Source: Lachnospiraceae bacterium UBA7196 | Lineage (GTDB): Bacteria > Bacillota > Clostridia > Lachnospirales > Lachnospiraceae | Length of the DNA: 64,000 nucleotides | Direction: 5' to 3' | Assembly: GCA_002490835.1 (NCBI GenBank) | Contig: DKUU01000021.1 | Coordinates: forward strand, 124,001 to 188,000 | Shown: in pieces, positions 1 through 8,617 of the stretch | How the letters are laid out: every line of letters starts with the position of its first letter | Numbering within the stretch: the stretch's first letter is position 1 | The notes under the pieces: model-generated | Seen by the model: only the letters and a program-made list of their open reading frames with translations | Told to the model about the DNA's origin: nothing | The model's database searches: none | Position numbers and translations under genes: made by a program

Positions 1-2100
1 GGTGGTCAGGGAAGTGAAGATACTTCTCGAAAGCGTCTGCGTGATACTCCTGTTAACCATCTCGTCCAGTTTTTCTTTATTTCCCATACCGCGCAGGTTC
101 TCACGCACACGGTCGAAGATAACGATGGTGGCGTTGATGGAGTAACCGACGATCGTCAGCATGCAGGCAATGAAGGTATTGCCCACGGACACCCTTACGA
201 TCGCGTAGAACGCCAGTACCACAAGTACGTCGTGCATCAATGCGATCACAGAGCTTGCGCCGAAACGGATATCCTTAAAGCGGAACCAGATATAGAGAAG
301 CATCAGCACCGTGGATACTAAAATCGCCTTGATCGCACCGGACTGCATCTCGGAGCTGATCGTCGCACTGATGGTCTCCGCTGTGATGCTACTCTCGTCC
401 ACGCCGAAATTCTGCGTCATCACTTCGTTGAATTTTTCTCTCTCTTCGACATTGAGCGTTCTTGTCTTAATAATCACATCATTGGAACCGGCCACCTTCG
501 TGGTCATCACATTGCCGTCTCCCGTGATCTTCTCGATATGGGGAACGATCTGCGCATCGATATCCTCAATGCTCATATCCTCGTTCAGCGTCATGGTCGT
601 GGAAGTACCGCCCACAAAATCCAGACTGTAGTTCAAAGGCATATCCATACTGGACTTATTCACACCCATAGCGATAAAGCCCGCAAGGATCGCCGCAATG
701 GAAATACCGAAGAACAGATATCTCTTGGAAAGGAAGTTGATGGTCTTTTTCTCCTTTGCCACACCGTATACCTTCTCACTCTGGACGCCCAGCGCATAGA
801 AGACGTTGACTAAGAACTTCGTCACCACAAGCGCCGTAAACATGGAAAGGAGGATACCTAACATCAGGGTGATGGAAAAACCCTTGATCGTACCGCTTCC
901 CATAAAGTAAAGCACCAGACCCGCGATCAGCGTCGTGACATTGCCGTCAAAAATAGCGGAAAACGCTTTGCTGAAACCAGTCTTTATCGCACTTTCTACC
1001 CCCTTGCCCTGCGCCAGTTCCTCTCTGATACGGGCGAAGATGATTACGTTCGCGTCCACCGCCATACCGACGGTCAGGATAATACCCGCAATACCGGGCA
1101 GGGTCAGGGTCACCTCAAAAGCAAACATCAAAATGACCAGAAGCTCTGTGTACAAACACAGTGCCAAGGACGCCGCCAGACCCATGAAATAATACACCGC
1201 GATCATAAAGATGACCACCAGCGCGGAACCGACCGCCGCCGCTACCAGACTGGTGCGGATCGCCGCCGAACCGAGCTGTGCGCCCACCACGTTGGAACGC
1301 AGTTCTTCCAGTTCCAGCTTCAGGCCGCCGATACGGATGGTGGAAGCCAGCTGCTGCGCCTCCTCTACCGTACTCTGTCCTGTAATGACTGCATTGCCGT
1401 CAGTGATCGCCGCTTGCACATTGGGAACACTCACAAACTCATCATCATAGTAGATTGCGATTGTTTCACCATTTGCATAGGCCTTTGTGGTAGCATCCGC
1501 AAAAGCCTGCTTACCTTTTTCGTTAAAAGACAGGGAGACCACGTTTTCCAGATTACCCATGGAGTCCTGCTGGGCTCTTGCCTGCGCGCTCTCCACTTCC
1601 GTACCGGAAAGAACGATGGAACCGTCCGCCTGCAGTTCTTCAATGGTCTTCGTCAACTGATACTGCGGCACCAGATTACCTTCCGCGTCGATGCCATAGC
1701 CCATCTCATAGTTATTATTGCCTTCGCTGTCCGTCTGGGCGATAAAATAGAGACTTCCGGGCTTACCCAGCTCTTCTAAGATCGCGTTGGCATCGGTGAC
1801 GCCGGGAATCTCGATATTGATCCGGTCGCTCCCCTCCTGATACACCTGCGCTTCCGTGCTGTAACCGTCCACACGCTGCTGCAGCTTGTAGATGGTATCG
1901 CTCATATCCTCCGCGCTGGGATTTTCATCACCAACCACCTGATAGGTGATACTGACGCCGCCCGCCAGATCCAGTCCCAGCTTGATGCTCTTTGCCGCGC
2001 CCGAATTGTCCGAGCCGACGCCGAAGACTGCCGTGTATCCCAGCAATCCCAAGATCAGCAAATAGACGATCAGACTGACAACCGCTTTGCTCTTTTTCAT
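1..2100 (-). CDS. secDF: SecDF fused protein-export protein, C-terminus cut by window edge
   Basis: Accessory subunit of the Sec translocase that uses the proton gradient to pull exported proteins across the membrane. The frame is open from an ATG at 2098-2100 to the window edge (700 codons). Residues 1-25 form a first membrane helix, and the SecD hallmark GLDLAGG follows at about 42-48. The SecF hallmark SLDFVGG lies near residue 491 in the same frame, so SecD and SecF are one polypeptide, as in many Firmicutes. An AGGAGAG ribosome site sits 9-15 bases upstream of the ATG. Only the last part of SecF is missing. The SCIFF maturase lies directly upstream on the same strand, a linkage known in Clostridia. 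Product is near certain; the full length cannot be seen. Confidence 0.96.
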   Translation of the reverse strand, partial: MKKSKAVVSLIVYLLILGLLGYTAVFGVGSDNSGAAKSIKLGLDLAGGVSITYQVVGDENPSAEDMSDTIYKLQQRVDGYSTEAQVYQEGSDRINIEIPGVTDANAILEELGKPGSLYFIAQTDSEGNNNYEMGYGIDAEGNLVPQYQLTKTIEELQADGSIVLSGTEVESAQARAQQDSMGNLENVVSLSFNEKGKQAFADATTKAYANGETIAIYYDDEFVSVPNVQAAITDGNAVITGQSTVEEAQQLASTIRIGGLKLELEELRSNVVGAQLGSAAIRTSLVAAAVGSALVVIFMIAVYYFMGLAASLALCLYTELLVILMFAFEVTLTLPGIAGIILTVGMAVDANVIIFARIREELAQGKGVESAIKTGFSKAFSAIFDGNVTTLIAGLVLYFMGSGTIKGFSITLMLGILLSMFTALVVTKFLVNVFYALGVQSEKVYGVAKEKKTINFLSKRYLFFGISIAAILAGFIAMGVNKSSMDMPLNYSLDFVGGTSTTMTLNEDMSIEDIDAQIVPHIEKITGDGNVMTTKVAGSNDVIIKTRTLNVEEREKFNEVMTQNFGVDESSITAETISATISSEMQSGAIKAILVSTVLMLLYIWFRFKDIRFGASSVIALMHDVLVVLAFYAIVRVSVGNTFIACMLTIVGYSINATIVIFDRVRENLRGMGNKEKLDEMVNRSITQTLSRSIFTSLTT

Positions 2101-2121
2101 GACTAATTCTCTCTCCTTTTC

Positions 2122-3498
2122 CTAATCGGCAAGCGCCGCTTTTATCATGATCGCGCACTCGACACGTTTCCTCTGAAGTATGCACCCCAGCTCGTAGGAG
2201 CCGTTCACGTCGCCGCTCTCATGGTAGGCGTTGGCCGCGCAGCCGCCGCTGCAATAAAATTTCGCGAAACAATCCCTGCACTCTTTTTTTGCATAGACAT
2301 TGCACGCTTTAAACCGATCCCGCAGATCCTCTCTGACGATCCCGTCGTCCACGTTTCCCATGAGAAATTCCTCCTGTCCCACAAACTGATGACAGGGGTA
2401 AAGGTCTCCCCACGGGGTCACCGCAAGATACTCCGTACCCGACCCACAGCCCGACAATCTCTTTGCCACGCAAGGGCCACCTTCTAAATCTATCATAAAA
2501 TGAAAGAATTGAAAACCCTTTCCTTCTTTTTTTCTGCGAATATATTCGTCGGCCAGCTTATCGTACTCCAAAAGGAGCGTCTCCACATCCTCCATGCGAA
2601 GCGCGTAATCCGCCGTTTTATCAGCCACCACAGGCTCCACGGAGATCTGTTCAAAGCCCTCATCTGCCAGATGGATCACATCCTTGGAAAAATCAAGGTT
2701 ATTGTGGGTATAGGTACCCCGCACATAATAATTCATCTGGTTCCTGCTCTTAGCCGCCTTCTTATATTTCGGAAGGATCTCGTCATAGCTGCCCTGTCCG
2801 CCGCGGTGCGGCCGCATCAGGTCGTGAATCTCTTTTCTGCCGTCAATACTTAAAACAAGATTTGACATTTCCTTGTTCGCAAATTCCAGTATCTCATCGT
2901 TTAACAACACGCCGTTGGTGGTCAGCGTAAAGCGGAATTTCTTGTGATGCGGCTCTTCCAGAGAACGGCCGTAGGCCACCAGCTCCTTCACCACCTGCCA
3001 GTTCATAAGCGGCTCCCCGCCAAAGAAATCCACCTCCAGATTCACCCGGTTCCCGGAATTTTTCACCAGAAAATCAAGGGCCTTCTTTCCCACTTCCAGA
3101 CTCATCAGCGCCCGGTCTCCGTGGTATTCACCCTCCCCCGCAAAACAGTATTTACAGGCCAGATTACAGTCGTGGGCGATGTGCAGGCAGAGCGCCTTCA
3201 CCACCGTTTCCCGCTTTCCAAAAGCGTCTATGTAATTCTCGTAGACATCCTCCGCATAGAGCTGTCCCGCTTCCTTTAAGGAAAGCAGCTCCTCCACGAT
3301 CTCTGCCGCCTCTGCGGGCCTAACAGCAAGTTCTTCCGCCACCTTCCGCGCGATCTCTTCCTTTGCTTCCACTCTCTGTCCTAACAAACGCTCAACGATT
3401 GGGACTGCGTCGTAGGCAGGCTTGTCCATCACGTGAACGCTGCCGCTGTTGACATCCATCACAATATAGTAGCCGTTACTGATATATTGGTGTATCAC
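2122..3498 (-). CDS. scfB: SCIFF peptide maturase, radical SAM/SPASM thioether-forming enzyme
   Basis: Installs thioether cross-links between cysteines and alpha-carbons of the SCIFF precursor, which is encoded just upstream. The 4Fe-4S radical SAM motif CxxxCxxC is C111, C115, C118 (CNLACKYC). The C-terminal third is Cys-rich, as in SPASM domains that bind auxiliary clusters (YPCHQF, CRDCFAKFYCSGGC). An upstream TTG at 3528 is in frame, but the GTG at 3496-3498 is better: an AGGAG lies 7 bases before it, and the protein then begins MIHQYISNGY, the usual family start. Length 458 residues fits the family (TIGR03974 type). Gene order precursor, maturase, secDF is the conserved clostridial arrangement. 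Confidence 0.95.
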   Translation of the reverse strand: MIHQYISNGYYIVMDVNSGSVHVMDKPAYDAVPIVERLLGQRVEAKEEIARKVAEELAVRPAEAAEIVEELLSLKEAGQLYAEDVYENYIDAFGKRETVVKALCLHIAHDCNLACKYCFAGEGEYHGDRALMSLEVGKKALDFLVKNSGNRVNLEVDFFGGEPLMNWQVVKELVAYGRSLEEPHHKKFRFTLTTNGVLLNDEILEFANKEMSNLVLSIDGRKEIHDLMRPHRGGQGSYDEILPKYKKAAKSRNQMNYYVRGTYTHNNLDFSKDVIHLADEGFEQISVEPVVADKTADYALRMEDVETLLLEYDKLADEYIRRKKEGKGFQFFHFMIDLEGGPCVAKRLSGCGSGTEYLAVTPWGDLYPCHQFVGQEEFLMGNVDDGIVREDLRDRFKACNVYAKKECRDCFAKFYCSGGCAANAYHESGDVNGSYELGCILQRKRVECAIMIKAALAD

Positions 3499-3621
3499 GA
3501 TCTTTCTCCTGACTGTTTCTACGCACAAGCAGACCCGTCATACGCCGTATGCCGAGCCTGCCCCGTTTTCTTATCTTTACGCTTTTCCACTCCCAGCATT
3601 CACACACGATATGCGAAAGTG

Positions 3622-3765
3622 TTATCTCGTCTTCTCGCAGCTCTGGTTCCCTACCGTGCAGGAAGTTTTGCAGGCAGACTGGCAGGAAGTCTGGCACTCA
3701 CCGCAGCCGCCCTTCTTCATGGACTCCTTCAGATCTCTGGTCGATAACGTCTTGATATGTTTCAT
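3622..3765 (-). CDS. scfA: SCIFF ribosomal peptide precursor (six cysteines in forty-five residues)
   Basis: A 47-residue ORF starting MKHIKTLSTRDLKESMKK. It carries exactly six cysteines (C21, C24, C28, C32, C36, C43) in its C-terminal half, the defining pattern of the SCIFF family (TIGR03973 type), which is nearly universal in Clostridia. The N-terminal part up to KKGG would be the leader recognised by the maturase 124 bases downstream; the Cys-rich part is the modified core. A GGAGGA ribosome site precedes the ATG. The biological role of mature SCIFF remains unknown. The gene is easily missed because of its size; an overlapping 73-residue frame on the same strand is spurious. Confidence 0.94.
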   Translation of the reverse strand: MKHIKTLSTRDLKESMKKGGCGECQTSCQSACKTSCTVGNQSCEKTR

Positions 3766-3903
3766 CGGTATGTCCTCCTTATGTATATACTTGCTCATAA
3801 CTTTTTGTAGTATATCATAAAAATTTTGGCGCGTCTAGTGCGAGTTGTCAACTTCATGCAAGTATGCTTTGCCACGCAGATTCGGTCTGGCTGAACTGTT
3901 GAG

Positions 3904-4278
3904 TTAACTCACCATCCCTCCAAGCATCCCGCTGCCGGCGCAGAGGAAGAATACCGTCATCATATTGCCCGCCACATCCTCAAGCCCTTTATTGACCACT
4001 AGAGACACGACCGTCAGAATGCCGAAATACAGCGCGCCCATGAGGAGTCCCCAGAGATATTTTCGTTTTCCTTCCCGCTTTCCCGCGAGCAGACCCGCGA
4101 AAAACGTAACGAGTATGTAAATCGCAATGATGCAGATCGACACGACCTTTTCTGACAGCCCGAAGCGGTACAGCATAAAGGCGAGCAGCAAGAGCAGACC
4201 GGCCGTCAGCACATAGGCGCCCAGCATACACTTGATGACAAAGACCGCCTTTCCCATATAAAAATCTCTTTTTCCCAT
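3904..4278 (-). CDS. TIGR04086-type small integral membrane protein
   Basis: A 124-residue protein with four hydrophobic helices separated by short polar loops (KREGKRKY in the middle) and a glycine-rich C-terminus (GSGMLGGMVS). It resembles the clostridial TIGR04086/YrzE-like family of unknown function that often sits close to SCIFF and Sec genes, which agrees with its position here. The ATG at 4276-4278 is preferred over one 24 bases upstream because an AAGGAG lies 6 bases before it and the protein then begins MGKRDFYMGK. No catalytic or binding motif is visible. It faces the divergently transcribed CBS-domain gene. Confidence 0.75.
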   Translation of the reverse strand: MGKRDFYMGKAVFVIKCMLGAYVLTAGLLLLLAFMLYRFGLSEKVVSICIIAIYILVTFFAGLLAGKREGKRKYLWGLLMGALYFGILTVVSLVVNKGLEDVAGNMMTVFFLCAGSGMLGGMVS

Positions 4279-4344
4279 GATGATCTCCTTGTCCTTTCCC
4301 AAACAGTCCTTCTACTCTATGTGTATTCTCCAAATCATAAAAAC

Positions 4345-4373
4345 TTGACACAATCTTTCGCTTCTAGTAATAT
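4345..4373 (+). promoter_or_regulatory. Sigma-A promoter of the CBS-domain protein gene
   Basis: TTGACA at 4345-4350, 17-base spacer, TAATAT at 4368-4373. An alternative TATAAT overlaps at 4371 but with a 20-base spacer. Transcription would start near 4380, about 55 bases before the coding start. Confidence 0.7.
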
Positions 4374-4434
4374 AATTAGCAACCTGTTTATCATAAGAAC
4401 AGAATCTATTGAAATGATAAGGAGTGCAAAGCAA

Positions 4435-5721
4435 GTGGATACCACAGGTGTCATACAGATCGTTTCTCTGGCTGTTCTCGTCCTATTGTCAGCCTTTTTT
4501 TCTTCCGCCGAGACCGCGTTCTCGACAGTCAACCGCGTGCGGCTTCGCACCTTAGCCGAGGAAAATCATAAGGGAGCCATCCGCGTACTCGCCATTTTAG
4601 ACCGGTACGGCAAAATGCTGAGCGCGATCCTGATCGGCAACAACATCGTCAATCTTTCCGCATCCTCCGTGATGACTACTTTTGCCATCGACCTCTGGGG
4701 CAGCAAGGCCGTGGGGATCGCCACCGGTATCTTGACCCTCGTGATCCTGATGTTCGGTGAGATCATTCCCAAAACATGGGCCATGCAGCGCGCAGAGTCG
4801 ATCACGCTCCTGTTCTCCCCCCTGATCCGCTTATTAATGATAATCCTAACACCTGTTATTTTTTTGATAGACAAACTTTCCAACTGCATCCTGCGTCTCT
4901 TACATATCAGCTCCGAGGGCAATAACTTCCACATTACGGAGAAAGAATTAAAGACCTATGTGGACGTCAGCCATGAGGGCGGTGTGATCGAGTCCGAGGA
5001 ACGCGCCCTGATCTACAACGTCTTTGATTTCGGAGACACTGTCGCCAAGGACATCATGATCCCCCGGATACAGATGACCACCGTGCCTTTGACCGCTACC
5101 TATCAGGAATTGTTGTCAACCTTCCAGTCGTGTATGTTTACACGTCTTCCCGTTTATGATGAAGACCCCGACCACATCATCGGCCTTGTCAATGTCAAAG
5201 ATTTTATTCTGGTGAAAGATAAAGAAAAGTTCAACCTCAAGAAAATTCTGCGCGAGGCTTACTATACTTATGAATACAAGAATGTATCTGATCTGATGAT
5301 GGAGCTTCGTGAAAAATCCTATTCGATTGCCTTTGTCCTTAGCGAATACGGCGCGACGGTGGGCATGATCACCATGGAAGACCTGATCGAAGAACTGGTC
5401 GGCGAGATCCGCGACGAGTACGACGCGGACGAAGAAGAGCTGATTCAGGAAACCGAGGAAGGACAGTATCTGGTAGAGGGCGGCATGAAATTGGATGATA
5501 TCAATGACGCGTTGAATATTGAACTGGATTCCGAAGACTACGACTCCGTCGGCGGCCTTATTTTAGAAAAGCTCAACCGTCTGCCTGAGGATCAGGAGAC
5601 GATCGAACTCGAAAACGGCATCACCTTACAGGCCTGCGGCGTACAGGATAACCGTATCGTCAAGGTTCTGATCACCCTGCCCGCCGAAGAAAAGGAAGAA
5701 GAAACTACAGAAGATTCATGA
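4435..5721 (+). CDS. CNNM/CorC-type membrane protein with paired CBS domains (hemolysin-C family)
   Basis: Integral membrane protein of the DUF21-CBS-CorC_HlyC family, some members of which act in Mg2+ or Co2+ efflux or homeostasis. Residues 1-180 hold four membrane helices with the family motif FFSSAETAFSTVNR. Two CBS domains follow at about 200-320 (RIQMTTVPLTATYQELLSTF, TRLPVYDEDPDHIIGLVNVK). The C-terminal CorC_HlyC domain is at about 345-420. The GTG at 4435 is chosen because AAGGAG lies 10 bases upstream; an ATG seven codons earlier has no ribosome site. The acidic tail EEKEEETTEDS overlaps the end of the convergent SseB-like gene by 17 bases. 'Hemolysin' in the family name is historical and implies no toxin. 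Confidence 0.9.
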   Translation: MDTTGVIQIVSLAVLVLLSAFFSSAETAFSTVNRVRLRTLAEENHKGAIRVLAILDRYGKMLSAILIGNNIVNLSASSVMTTFAIDLWGSKAVGIATGILTLVILMFGEIIPKTWAMQRAESITLLFSPLIRLLMIILTPVIFLIDKLSNCILRLLHISSEGNNFHITEKELKTYVDVSHEGGVIESEERALIYNVFDFGDTVAKDIMIPRIQMTTVPLTATYQELLSTFQSCMFTRLPVYDEDPDHIIGLVNVKDFILVKDKEKFNLKKILREAYYTYEYKNVSDLMMELREKSYSIAFVLSEYGATVGMITMEDLIEELVGEIRDEYDADEEELIQETEEGQYLVEGGMKLDDINDALNIELDSEDYDSVGGLILEKLNRLPEDQETIELENGITLQACGVQDNRIVKVLITLPAEEKEEETTEDS

Positions 5722-6625
5722 CCGCCTCGATTTCCGCGCCGTTGTCGGGCGCAGGCGCAACGACCTCGTGCCTGCCGTCCGGCATGACTCTGGCGATCAT
5801 ACTGCCTTCTTTTGTGTTTTCCAACGCATAATAAAACACCTCTTCCGTGTCCCGCTTCCAGACCGCATAGACGCGGTAACACAGACCCTTTTTGTTGGTT
5901 TCCTCCGGCAGATCCAGACGGGTCATCTGTAGCGTATCTGAAAGATTCAAAGTCATCAGGGAGAAATCTTTCGCCCTGCAGCCGCTCCTTTTCCCCTTCG
6001 GATAAATCTCCTCATAGAACTGCAGAAGAAATTCGCCTTCCTCCTGCTGCAGCTTTTTAAAGCCTTCCTCCTTGTGCTCAAACAAGTATTTCGGCAGAAG
6101 GGAGAGCGATACCTTGTTATGGGCAATATCCCGAAACTGTTCCTTTGTCACCGGGCCCCTGCTGATCTCTCCGGCGACCTTCCTGCGCTTATCCGCTATT
6201 TCGAGGATCGACCGGTTCAAAATAACGATACCCGTAAAAGGATTAACGACGATCTCGCTCACCTTATCCGGATCAGCCATGAGCATAGCGACGCAGGACA
6301 TGAAAGGCATTGCAATGACTCCCGGACTCTTCTTTTCCGGCGGTATCTTATCAAACGCCGTAAAAACAGGCAGCGCTTTCTCTCCCGTCTCCTTCTGTAA
6401 AAGACAGGGCACGATCTTCGTCCGCTCCGGAAGCAGCACAGTCTTTCCCTCGCTAATCTGCTCCTCCATTTCGGGCGAAATGTTCTCCGGCGGCATCGTC
6501 GGCACAATTACGATGGATTTCTCCAAGATTTCCATCATTTTTACATAGCTGTCTTTCTCTTTATCCGCGCGAAAGACTTCAATCGCCTCTTCCAGCGCCG
6601 TATTATCTATTTTCTGTTCCGGCAT
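5705..6625 (-). CDS. SseB-like N-terminal domain protein, function unknown
   Basis: A 306-residue soluble protein. The first half resembles the SseB N-terminal domain widespread in Firmicutes, with a VVPTMP strand, a conserved LPVFTAFDKIP segment, and VNPFTGIVILNRSILEIA near residue 140. The second half is less familiar and ends in an alpha/beta segment (RVYAVWKRDTEEVFYYALEN). No catalytic residues are evident. The ATG at 6625 starts MPEQKIDN and has GAGG only about 4 bases upstream; an ATG seven codons earlier lacks any site. SseB in Salmonella is a secretion chaperone, but the domain in Clostridia has no assigned role and no secretion genes are nearby. Confidence 0.7.
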   Translation of the reverse strand: MPEQKIDNTALEEAIEVFRADKEKDSYVKMMEILEKSIVIVPTMPPENISPEMEEQISEGKTVLLPERTKIVPCLLQKETGEKALPVFTAFDKIPPEKKSPGVIAMPFMSCVAMLMADPDKVSEIVVNPFTGIVILNRSILEIADKRRKVAGEISRGPVTKEQFRDIAHNKVSLSLLPKYLFEHKEEGFKKLQQEEGEFLLQFYEEIYPKGKRSGCRAKDFSLMTLNLSDTLQMTRLDLPEETNKKGLCYRVYAVWKRDTEEVFYYALENTKEGSMIARVMPDGRHEVVAPAPDNGAEIEAVMNLL

Positions 6626-6717
6626 AACTCCTCTTTTCCGAAGCATTACGAATCAAATTCCCAAACGCCCATGCTCCATTCTGCACTACACACAAAAGAA
6701 TCTGTATTGCACCCGCT

Positions 6718-8520
6718 TTATTCCGTATCCTGAACAGGCGCGGACGTCACCGCGATCTGCAGCTCCGCAAGCTGCTTCTCGTCCACCGCCCCCGGCGCAT
6801 CCGTCATCAGGCAGGACGCATCCTTCATCTTCGGGAAAGCAATCACTTCACGAATGTTGTCCGCATGGGTCAAGAGCATCACAAAGCGGTCAAGGCCGTA
6901 AGCCAGCCCTGCATGAGGCGGCACGCCATACTTAAAAGCGCTTAAGAGGAAGCCGAACTGCTCCCACGCCTGCTCCTTCGTAAAGCCCAGCACCTCGAAC
7001 ATTTTCTCCTGAATATCGTCCTGATGGATCCTGACAGAACCGCCGCCAAGCTCCACCCCGTTTAATACAATGTCGTAAGCCTTCGCCCGCACCCTGCCCG
7101 GATCAGAGTCGATGTACTGCCAGTCCTCCTCCATCGGCATCGTGAAAGGATGGTGCATCGCCGTAAAGCGGTTCTCCTCCTCACTCCACTCAAGCAGCGG
7201 GAACTCCACCACCCACAGGAAGTCAAACCGCGACTCATCGATCAATCCAAGCTGCTTTCCAAGTTCCACTCTGAGCGCGCCAAGCACGCTGTAAACGATA
7301 TCTTTTTTATCGGCAGCAAAGAGGAGCAGATCGCCCTTCTCGCCCTGCATCGCCTGTACCAGCTTTTCCAGTTCTTCTTCCGTCATAAATTTCGCAAAGG
7401 AAGACTTGTAAGTGCCGTCCTCCTGCACGCTTAAGTAAGCCAGTCCCTTCGCGCCGTATCCTTTCGCAAAGTCCACCAGCGCGTCGATCTTTTTGCGGGG
7501 CATAGCCGCCTGTCCCTTCACGTTCAAGCCGCGCACGCTCCCGCCGCTTTCCAGTGCGGAAGTAAAGACGCCGAAACCGCAGCCCGCCACTACTTCTGAC
7601 ACATCTGTCAGTTCCATGGCAAAGCGGGTGTCCGGCTTGTCGGAACCGAAGCGGTCCATCGCCTCCTGCCATGTCATGCGCGGCAGGGGAAGCTGCACAT
7701 TAAGTCCGATCGCTTCTTTGCAAACATGCTGAATCAGCCTCTCATTTACTTCCAGCACATCATCCACATCCACAAAGGACAGCTCCATGTCCGCCTGCGT
7801 AAACTCCGGCTGCCTGTCCGCCCGCAGATCCTCGTCGCGGAAACACTTGGCAATCTGAAAATAACGGTCGTAACCCGAACACATCAAAAGCTGCTTATAG
7901 AGCTGCGGCGACTGCGGCAGCGCGTAAAAATGCCCCGGATGCACACGACTGGGCACCAGATAATCTCTGGCTCCCTCCGGTGTAGACTTACACAAAACAG
8001 GTGTCTCGATCTCTAAAAAGCCCTCTTTTGCCATAAAGTCGCGCATTTCGGAAACGATCTTGCTTCGAAGCATCAGTTTTTCCTGAAGATCCGGCCTTCT
8101 CAAGTCCAGATAACGGTATTTTAAGCGAATCTCTTCTTTGGTTTTAGAATCCGCCTCCACCGGGAAAGGCGGCGTCTCGGATTCCGACAGCACGCGCACC
8201 TGCGCGGCACGAACCTCGATCTCGCCCGTCTTTAAATTCTCATTGACGGCCCCGGAGCGCTTCTCCACCTTGCCGGTCACGGCGATCACAAACTCGCTCC
8301 TCATCTTCTCCGCCTTGGCGAACGCTTCCGCCCCGCAGTCAGCTTCCTCGAAAATAATCTGCAAAATGCCCGAACGGTCGCGCAGATCTACAAAGATGAT
8401 GCCGCCCTTGTTCCTCTGTTTCTGCACCCATCCCATCACGGTCACTTCTTCTCCCACATTCTGTAAGGAAAGTTCCGCACAGCGGTGCGATCTCTTTAAG
8501 CCCTTCATTGATTCTGCCAT
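6718..8520 (-). CDS. aspS: Aspartyl-tRNA synthetase (bacterial type)
   Basis: Charges tRNA-Asp. The protein is 600 residues. The N-terminal OB-fold anticodon-binding domain (about 1-115) contains TVMGWVQKQRNKGGIIFVDL. Class II motif 2 lies at FRDEDLRADRQPEFTQ, and motif 3 is GLAYGLDRFVMLL. A GAD insertion domain between the class II motifs marks the bacterial form. The ATG at 8520 (MAESMKGLKR) has AGGAGG about 10 bases upstream and replaces an ATG 18 codons earlier. It follows hisS by 97 bases on the same strand, the common hisS-aspS pair, and probably shares its promoter. No T-box was recognised in the short hisS leader. Confidence 0.97.
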   Translation of the reverse strand: MAESMKGLKRSHRCAELSLQNVGEEVTVMGWVQKQRNKGGIIFVDLRDRSGILQIIFEEADCGAEAFAKAEKMRSEFVIAVTGKVEKRSGAVNENLKTGEIEVRAAQVRVLSESETPPFPVEADSKTKEEIRLKYRYLDLRRPDLQEKLMLRSKIVSEMRDFMAKEGFLEIETPVLCKSTPEGARDYLVPSRVHPGHFYALPQSPQLYKQLLMCSGYDRYFQIAKCFRDEDLRADRQPEFTQADMELSFVDVDDVLEVNERLIQHVCKEAIGLNVQLPLPRMTWQEAMDRFGSDKPDTRFAMELTDVSEVVAGCGFGVFTSALESGGSVRGLNVKGQAAMPRKKIDALVDFAKGYGAKGLAYLSVQEDGTYKSSFAKFMTEEELEKLVQAMQGEKGDLLLFAADKKDIVYSVLGALRVELGKQLGLIDESRFDFLWVVEFPLLEWSEEENRFTAMHHPFTMPMEEDWQYIDSDPGRVRAKAYDIVLNGVELGGGSVRIHQDDIQEKMFEVLGFTKEQAWEQFGFLLSAFKYGVPPHAGLAYGLDRFVMLLTHADNIREVIAFPKMKDASCLMTDAPGAVDEKQLAELQIAVTSAPVQDTE

Positions 8521-8617
8521 AATTGTGATTTCCTCCTTCAAGAGCACATTCCAGTTTGAAAAACCGCACATCACCCTTCTATTTCAAACTGCCTGCTATT
8601 CCGATACGTTATGTCTT

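Noticed and set aside
1928..2185. 85-codon minus-strand frame across the secDF start
   Set aside because: Overlaps secDF and the maturase end in another frame, without ribosome site.
3476..3697. 73-codon minus-strand frame overlapping the SCIFF gene
   Set aside because: The SCIFF frame has all six family cysteines and a ribosome site; this one has neither.
4435..5721. Hemolysin annotation
   Set aside because: The DUF21-CBS-CorC family carries this name historically; nothing indicates a toxin.
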